Shown in pieces: positions 6,846 through 13,536 of a DNA stretch of 13,536 nucleotides. The translations under genes and the position numbers were made by a program. The notes beneath the pieces were generated by a model. The model was not told where the DNA came from and made no database searches. It saw only the letters and a list, made by a program, of their open reading frames with translations. The stretch comes from CAZEJK01 sp964512045 (lineage in GTDB: Bacteria > Acidobacteriota > Thermoanaerobaculia > Thermoanaerobaculales > Sulfomarinibacteraceae), in assembly GCA_964512045.1 (NCBI GenBank), contig CAZEJK010000137.1, positions 1-13,536 on the forward strand. The letters are read 5' to 3'. Within the stretch, counting starts at the first letter, position 1. Each line of letters starts with the position of its first letter.

Positions 6846-7499
6846 CTACGCCTGCTCCTCCGCCTGGCCGTAGCGCTGGCTGTCCATCTCGATAAACGTC
6901 TCGAGCAGCATGTTCGTCGCGGTCTCGATGTCGCGCACGAACCGGTTGATCTTGCCGGTGTACCAGTTGTACGCCAGCTGCGCGGGAATCGCGATCACCA
7001 GACCGGTAGCGGTGGTGATGAGCGCCTCGGAGATACCGAACGCGACGGCGCTGGGATCGGACAGCCCCTTCTCGGCGAGAGCGGCGAACGACTTGATCAT
7101 TCCCCACACCGTCCCGAGGAAGCCCAGCATCGGCGCCACGTTGGCGACGGTCGCCAGCACGTTCATGCCGCGCTCCAAACGATCGAGCTCGTACAGCCCG
7201 GCGTTCTCGATGGTCTTCTCGATGTCCTCACGCCGATGCCCATAGCGCAGCAGGCCGGCCTTCATCACGGAGGCCACGGGACCCTGGTACTGCTCGCACA
7301 CCTTGATCGCCTCTTTGACGTTGCGGTTGACGAGAAGCGCCTTGCGAACCCGTGAGAGAAACTCGTTCACGTTGATCTTCGCCCTCTGCAGCGCGATGAA
7401 CCGCTCCACGATGAAGGTCAGCGCGAGGAGAGAGAAAAACAGTAGGGGGTACATCCAGAAACCGCCCTGATTGAAAATGTCGAATAGCTGTCCGAACAC
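6846..7499 (-). CDS. exbB: MotA/TolQ/ExbB proton-channel protein
   Basis: A 217-residue inner-membrane protein with the three helices of the ExbB/TolQ family at about 15-36, 116-137 and 156-178, and a cytoplasmic loop between the first two. Diagnostic stretches are VAPMLGFLGTVWGMIKSF (121-138) and SEALITTATGLVIAIPAQLA (157-176), which contain the threonine and glutamate positions lining the proton path. The start is GTG at 7499 with GAGGAGG about eight bases upstream. It is the first gene of the operon that continues through exbD, exbD, tonB, DUF4388 and TPR genes. The family cannot be split into ExbB or TolQ on sequence alone; the tonB gene in the same operon, and the absence of tolA, tolB and pal here, favour ExbB. 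Confidence 0.92.
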   Translation of the reverse strand: MFGQLFDIFNQGGFWMYPLLFFSLLALTFIVERFIALQRAKINVNEFLSRVRKALLVNRNVKEAIKVCEQYQGPVASVMKAGLLRYGHRREDIEKTIENAGLYELDRLERGMNVLATVANVAPMLGFLGTVWGMIKSFAALAEKGLSDPSAVAFGISEALITTATGLVIAIPAQLAYNWYTGKINRFVRDIETATNMLLETFIEMDSQRYGQAEEQA

Positions 7500-7563
7500 G
7501 ATCCGTCCTCCTCAGTGTGTGAGTTCCCAGTCGGGAGAAGGTTCCCGCCTGTCGGTCCCGAAC

Positions 7564-7592
7564 ATTCTCACCTATCTTGTAGACCGACACAA
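7564..7592 (-). promoter_or_regulatory. Weak candidate promoter for the exbB operon
   Basis: Read on the minus strand, TTGTGT (7592-7587) and GAGAAT (7569-7564) are separated by 17 bases and lie about 65 bases before the exbB GTG. Both hexamers match the sigma70 consensus only partly (three and four of six). The gap between ruvC and exbB (7500-7711) has no ORF of its own, so some promoter is expected here, but this one is only the best of several poor matches. Confidence 0.25.
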
Positions 7593-7661
7593 CCCCGTGG
7601 CGGCTACAAACGTCCGCTCCTGCTACCAAATACCGCCCACCGAAACATCGCGCTGTCCCAG

Positions 7662-7677
7662 TCTGCCACTTGGCAGA
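7662..7677. repeat. Perfect 16-bp dyad in the ruvC-exbB gap
   Basis: TCTGCCA and TGGCAGA form a perfect inverted repeat around a two-base centre. It lies 35 bases past the ruvC stop and about 70 bases upstream of the weak exbB promoter. Its size fits a dimeric repressor or activator site; with a two-base loop it is a poor RNA hairpin, and no T-run follows on the minus strand. The sequence does not identify a binding protein. Confidence 0.4.
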
Positions 7678-7711
7678 AGGCATCGGATGCTAGCACGGGG
7701 CCCCCAGAGCG

Positions 7712-8218
7712 TCAAGAACGCTCGGAGTCGGTGTTTCCGAGCCGCTGACGCCAACGGTGCAGACGAAGATGGGCGAGCGCAACCGCCATCGCATCCGCCG
7801 CATCGCGGGCCGGCGGCACTGACAGGCTCAAGATCCGCTGCACCATGTAGACAACCTGCTGCTTGTCAGCTCTGCCATGACCCACGACGGCCGACTTGAC
7901 CTCCGCCGGGGTGTAGCTCGCCACCTCGATCCCGTGCCGGCCCAGGGTCGCGAGCACCACCCCCCGCGCCTCCGCCAGACTCAAGCTCGAACGAGGGTTG
8001 CGTCCGCTGAACGACGACTCCACAGCGGCCATCGACGCGCCGGTCTCAACGACCCTGGCGTCAAGCGCTCGGTCCAGATCGGCGAGCCGTTCGGCACGAG
8101 ACTCCCCGCGCGCCCGGATGACTCCAGAGGCCACGAGCCGTGCCGTGGAGCCAGACGACTCGACGAACGCCCAGCCGGTCGCCGCCGACCCGGGGTCGAT
8201 ACCCAGTACTCGGATCAC
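7712..8218 (-). CDS. ruvC: Holliday junction endonuclease RuvC
   Basis: A 168-residue RuvC with all four catalytic acidic residues: D8 in LGIDPGSAATG, E67 in VESSF, and D139 and D142 in ARDAADAMAVALAH. NPRSSLSLAEARGVVL (74-89) and YTPAEVKSAVVGHGRADKQQ (102-121) are the conserved core. RuvC is a dimeric resolvase that cleaves Holliday junctions during recombinational repair, usually driven by RuvAB. The start GTG shares four bases with the yebC stop (GTGA), indicating translational coupling. The common yebC-ruvC-ruvA-ruvB order is broken here: 212 bases of intergenic DNA and then the exbB operon follow, so ruvAB must lie elsewhere if present. Confidence 0.95.
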   Translation of the reverse strand: MIRVLGIDPGSAATGWAFVESSGSTARLVASGVIRARGESRAERLADLDRALDARVVETGASMAAVESSFSGRNPRSSLSLAEARGVVLATLGRHGIEVASYTPAEVKSAVVGHGRADKQQVVYMVQRILSLSVPPARDAADAMAVALAHLRLHRWRQRLGNTDSERS

Positions 8219-8964
8219 TGCTGCTCGAAGACCGCGTCGTCGATGTCGAAGTTGGCCCAGACGTCCTGGACGTCGTCGTGATCGTCGAACGCCTCCATGA
8301 GCCGCAGCATCTGCGCGGACCTCGCTTCGTCCAGCTGGACCGTCGTCGAAGGTTGCATGTCAAAGCCCACCGACTCTATGGTCACGTTCTCGGCCTCGAG
8401 GCTCTCCCGAACCTGATGGAGCTCGTCCGGCGCCGTCAGCACCCGATAGTAGTCCGGATCGTCCGTGTCGAGATCCTCCGCCCCGGCTTCGATCGCCTTC
8501 TCCATTGCCGTGTCCTCGTCGAGGTCCTCACTGCGGGGCACGAGCAGCTGACCCTTGCGCGCAAACAGGAACCCCACACACCCGTTCTCACCGAGGTTAC
8601 CGCCGTGCCTGGAGAACAGGTGACGGACCTCGGCCGTTGTGCGGTTGCGGTTGTCGGTGAGCACATCCAGCATGACCGCGACACCGCCCGGTCCGTACCC
8701 TTCGTAGGTCACGGCCTCGTACGTGACCCCCGGCAGCTCGCCGGTTCCGCGCTGGATCGCTCGCTTGATGTTGTCCGCCGGCATGTTGGCCGCCTTCGCG
8801 GCCTGCACCGCCGCTCGAAGACGAGGGTTCCCGTCCGGATCGCCACCACCCTCCCGCGCCGACACCGTGAGCTCGCGGATGATCTTGGTAAAGACCTTGC
8901 CCCGCTTGGCGTCCTCGCGGGCCTTCTTGTGCTTGATGGTGCTCCATTTGTTGTGGCCAGACAC
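8215..8964 (-). CDS. yebC: YebC/TACO1 family protein
   Basis: A 249-residue full-length YebC. It begins SGHNKWSTIKHKKAREDAKR, the family signature, and continues with RLRAAVQAAKAANMPADNIK and YEGYGPGGVAVMLDVLTDNR. The family was long annotated as a transcriptional regulator. Work on YebC and mitochondrial TACO1 points to a ribosome-associated role in translating proline-rich stretches, so the product name should not be read as proof of DNA binding. The acidic C-terminus (FDDHDDVQDVWANFDIDD) is usual. Start: GTG at 8964, with AGGAGGTG upstream (8971-8978). It is the first gene of a two-gene unit with ruvC and diverges from the kinase gene. Confidence 0.94.
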   Translation of the reverse strand: MSGHNKWSTIKHKKAREDAKRGKVFTKIIRELTVSAREGGGDPDGNPRLRAAVQAAKAANMPADNIKRAIQRGTGELPGVTYEAVTYEGYGPGGVAVMLDVLTDNRNRTTAEVRHLFSRHGGNLGENGCVGFLFARKGQLLVPRSEDLDEDTAMEKAIEAGAEDLDTDDPDYYRVLTAPDELHQVRESLEAENVTIESVGFDMQPSTTVQLDEARSAQMLRLMEAFDDHDDVQDVWANFDIDDAVFEQQ

Positions 8965-8990
8965 GGTGCCACCTCCTGCTGTGTCAGATT

Positions 8991-9029
8991 GGTATGACAG
9001 GAAGATCGGGCTCGACCCAGTGGCATACC
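8991..9029 (-). promoter_or_regulatory. Imperfect stem-loop upstream of yebC
   Basis: GGTATGACA (8991-8999) and TGGCATACC (9021-9029) can pair with a single A-G mismatch, and an inner GGG/CCC pair around CTCGA could extend the fold. On the minus strand this lies 27-65 bases ahead of the yebC GTG, so it may fold in the leader mRNA or be a protein-binding dyad. It overlaps the weak candidate -10 of yebC (TATGCC, 9027-9022, with TTGCGG at 9050-9045, 17-base spacing). Confidence 0.35.
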
Positions 9030-9111
9030 CGAGCTCCCGGGCCGCCGCAACGAAGAACCACGATGGATCGTCATCGTCGACAGTGGTTCCGCTGCCACCG
9101 GCGTTCCACGG

Positions 9112-9139
9112 TTGACTTTATCCCATGGAACCCGATAAT
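9112..9139 (+). promoter_or_regulatory. Sigma70-type promoter of the kinase-TonB gene
   Basis: TTGACT (9112-9117) and GATAAT (9134-9139) are each one mismatch from the -35 and -10 consensus, with a 16-base spacer. Transcription would begin near 9146, leaving a leader of about 45 bases before ATG 9191. This excludes the upstream in-frame ATG at 9125, which lies between the two hexamers. Confidence 0.75.
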
Positions 9140-9190
9140 GAAACTGTATCCTCCGCGATGCGCGGCTGCTTCGAAGCTCAAAAGGGGACC

Positions 9191-12235
<3,045 letters not shown>

Positions 12236-12256
12236 TTGGTGTGAGAAGGAGGAGTA

Positions 12257-12484
12257 ATGTCTGTTCTGAACGACAACCAGAAGAAGTTTTACGAGGATGC
12301 GCTCAAGACCACCAAACAGGAGATCAGTGATCTCGAGAACCAGATCCAGGAGGAGCTGGCACGGGTCAAACAGAAGATTGCGGATCTTCAATCGGCGCAG
12401 AAAGCGGCTCGTCAGATGTACGACGCTGCCTGTCAGCGCCTCGGCGTCCCGAACGATCTCGAGGAGGAGGGCGGCGAGAGCTGA
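12257..12484 (+). CDS. Small coiled-coil protein of unknown function
   Basis: A 75-residue protein that I do not recognise. Residues about 8-58 are a continuous charged helix with heptad-like spacing (SDLENQIQEELARVKQKIAD, then LQSAQKAARQMYDAACQRLG), so it is probably a coiled coil. The C-terminus is acidic (DLEEEGGES). There is no signal peptide or membrane helix, so it is likely cytoplasmic. It starts 21 bases after the kinase stop, with AAGGAGGAG just ahead of the ATG, and is followed at once by an intrinsic terminator. It is therefore almost certainly co-transcribed with the kinase and could be a partner, adaptor or substrate. The good ribosome site and sensible composition argue that it is real. 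Confidence 0.8.
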   Translation: MSVLNDNQKKFYEDALKTTKQEISDLENQIQEELARVKQKIADLQSAQKAARQMYDAACQRLGVPNDLEEEGGES

Positions 12485-12509
12485 CATCGTTACCGCTCGC
12501 CGCACCATG

Positions 12510-12535
12510 AACCCCGGTGGAGCTACCGGGGTTTT
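12510..12535 (+). terminator. Intrinsic terminator after the kinase/coiled-coil unit
   Basis: AACCCCGGT (12510-12518) pairs with ACCGGGGTT (12525-12533) around GGAGCT, and the stem runs into TTTT (12532-12535). It lies 26 bases after the small gene's stop and separates this unit from accD. Confidence 0.85.
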
Positions 12536-12616
12536 GCATGCCGCCCAGTCCACCGATCACCGGCGTTGAGGACTGCGCGGCTCTCTTGGGCCCGTCCGCT
12601 TCGAAGGAGCCCCGTC

Positions 12617-13417
12617 ATGCGATCACGTTCGGCCCCAGCCCAGCGGTTGTGGGTGAAATGCCAATCTTGTAAGGAGATCCTGTACCACAAAGAGGTCCAG
12701 GGTAACCTCAGCGTCTGTCCGAGATGTGAGTATCACTTTCGGATCGATGCCCGTGAACGTCTGCGACTCCTGTTCGACAACAGCAAGTTCAAGGAGCTGT
12801 TCGGACGGATCCGATCCGCTGATCCGCTGCACTTCGCCGACACGACCCCGTACAGCGAACGTCTCTCCGCCTACCAGAAGAAGGTGGGGCCTGCGGATGC
12901 GCTGGTGGTGGCCCGCGGCGCGATCGGCGGTCATGCCGCGATCGTCGCGGCGATGGAGTACCGGTTCATGGGCGGGTCGATGGGATCGGTGGTGGGTGAG
13001 AAGCTGACCCGCGCGATCGAACGGTGCATCGACCGTCGGCTCCCGCTGGTCACGGTGGCGTGCTCCGGCGGCGCACGGATGCAAGAGGGGATCTTCTCGC
13101 TGATGCAGTTGGCGAAGATCTCGGCGGCGCTGGCGCAGATGAAGAGCCGGCGCCTCCCATTCATCTCGGTCCTGACCGACCCAACCACCGGAGGCGTGAC
13201 GGCGAGCTTCGCGATGCTGGGCGACGTCAATCTCGCGGAGCCGGGCGCCCTGATCGGTTTTGCCGGACCACGCGTCATCGAGCAGACCATCCGACAGACG
13301 CTCCCGGAGGGGTTCCAGCGCTCCGAGTTCCTGTTGGAGCACGGGATGCTGGATGCGGTCGTGCGCCGCCACGAGCTGGCGTCGACAGTGGGCCGATGCC
13401 TCACGTTCTTCCACTGA
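12617..13417 (+). CDS. accD: Acetyl-CoA carboxylase carboxyltransferase subunit beta
   Basis: A 266-residue AccD, which with AccA transfers the carboxyl group from biotin carrier protein to acetyl-CoA to make malonyl-CoA, the first step of fatty-acid synthesis. The N-terminal four-cysteine zinc ribbon is present (VKCQSCKEI and SVCPRCEYH). The crotonase-like carboxyltransferase core follows: MEYRFMGGSMGSVVGEKLTR, then VACSGGARMQEGIFSLMQLA, then LTDPTTGGVTASFAMLGDV and GFAGPRVIEQTIRQTLPEGF. ATG 12617 was chosen because AAGGAG lies at 12604-12609 with normal spacing; an upstream TTG at 12566 would add 17 residues without a ribosome site. The protein is a little shorter than E. coli AccD, mainly at the N- and C-termini. 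The 80 bases after the terminator contain no convincing promoter. folC follows, overlapping accD, as in many bacteria. Confidence 0.96.
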   Translation: MRSRSAPAQRLWVKCQSCKEILYHKEVQGNLSVCPRCEYHFRIDARERLRLLFDNSKFKELFGRIRSADPLHFADTTPYSERLSAYQKKVGPADALVVARGAIGGHAAIVAAMEYRFMGGSMGSVVGEKLTRAIERCIDRRLPLVTVACSGGARMQEGIFSLMQLAKISAALAQMKSRRLPFISVLTDPTTGGVTASFAMLGDVNLAEPGALIGFAGPRVIEQTIRQTLPEGFQRSEFLLEHGMLDAVVRRHELASTVGRCLTFFH

Positions 13418-13536
13418 TCCTGACCGCCCGTCATCAGGGCCGGATCCACCCGGCTCTCGATACCGTCCGCGCGGTGCTCTCAACCCTCGGTAACCCGCAG
13501 GAGAGCTTCCAATCCGTAGCGCTCGCCGGAACCAAC
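13396..13536 (+). CDS. folC: Folylpolyglutamate synthase / dihydrofolate synthase, N-terminal start (partial)
   Basis: An open frame begins at ATG 13396, 22 bases inside the end of accD, and continues to the window edge (47 codons). It reads HPALDTVRAVLSTLGNPQES and ends FQSVALAGTN, which is the opening of FolC up to the P-loop (normally AGTNGKGS, cut here after N). The enzyme adds glutamate to folates and, in many bacteria, to dihydropteroate. accD-folC is a classical gene pair, which supports the call. The residues before the first helix (PHVLPLILTARHQGR) do not resemble the usual FolC start, and there is only a weak ribosome site (GTGGG), so the exact start is uncertain. The rest of the gene lies beyond the window. 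Confidence 0.8.
   Translation, partial: MPHVLPLILTARHQGRIHPALDTVRAVLSTLGNPQESFQSVALAGTN

Noticed and set aside
9125..9190. Upstream in-frame ATG adding 22 residues to the kinase protein
   Set aside because: It falls between the -35 and -10 of a near-consensus promoter, and the receiver-like domain begins normally at ATG 9191, which has a ribosome site.
12566..12616. TTG start extending AccD by 17 residues
   Set aside because: No ribosome site; the extension is Arg-rich and unlike AccD, whereas ATG 12617 has AAGGAG at proper spacing.

Overview
The window is GC-rich, tightly packed bacterial DNA from a Gram-negative (ExbB/ExbD/TonB, a lipoprotein lipobox, proteins carrying TonB C-terminal domains). 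A DUF4388 protein, a membrane Ser/Thr kinase with very proline-rich linkers, and a duplicated exbD in a TonB operon together suggest Myxococcota or a neighbouring deltaproteobacterial-type lineage. That placement is an inference from gene content; no rRNA or other decisive marker is present.

Layout. (1) 1-2431, plus strand: the 3' end of a glycine betaine/proline ABC-transporter operon, with ATPase plus CBS tail (partial), permease and lipoprotein binding protein, closed by a strong intrinsic terminator. (2) 2494-2910, plus: cutA, apparently read from its own promoter as a leaderless mRNA. (3) 3061-7499, minus: a six-gene operon read right to left, ExbB/TolQ, ExbD, ExbD, TonB, a DUF4388 protein and an exported TPR protein; most junctions are a few bases or overlap. 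(4) 7712-8964, minus: yebC-ruvC overlapping by four bases, without ruvA or ruvB. (5) 9112-12536, plus: a good sigma70-type promoter, a 1014-residue protein, a 75-residue coiled-coil protein and an intrinsic terminator. (6) 12617-13536, plus: accD, then the start of folC overlapping it; folC runs off the window.

The most unusual gene is the 1014-residue protein. It carries, in order, a receiver-like domain that has lost its phospho-acceptor aspartate, an acidic/proline linker, an apparently complete Ser/Thr kinase, one transmembrane helix, a periplasmic Pro/Thr-rich segment with a short helix, and a TonB C-terminal domain. It is encoded about 1.7 kb from a dedicated ExbB-ExbD-ExbD-TonB operon. 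The window thus contains two TonB C-terminal domains: one on a conventional TonB with the conserved membrane histidine, and one on a kinase whose membrane helix lacks it. A reasonable hypothesis is a transmembrane signalling protein that senses the cell envelope or an outer-membrane partner through its TonB domain and reports to a cytoplasmic kinase. The sequence shows the architecture, not the function.

Housekeeping content (yebC-ruvC, accD-folC, cutA, betaine uptake) is conventional. No rRNA, tRNA, CRISPR array, insertion sequence or phage gene was seen. Intergenic gaps are all under about 210 bases.
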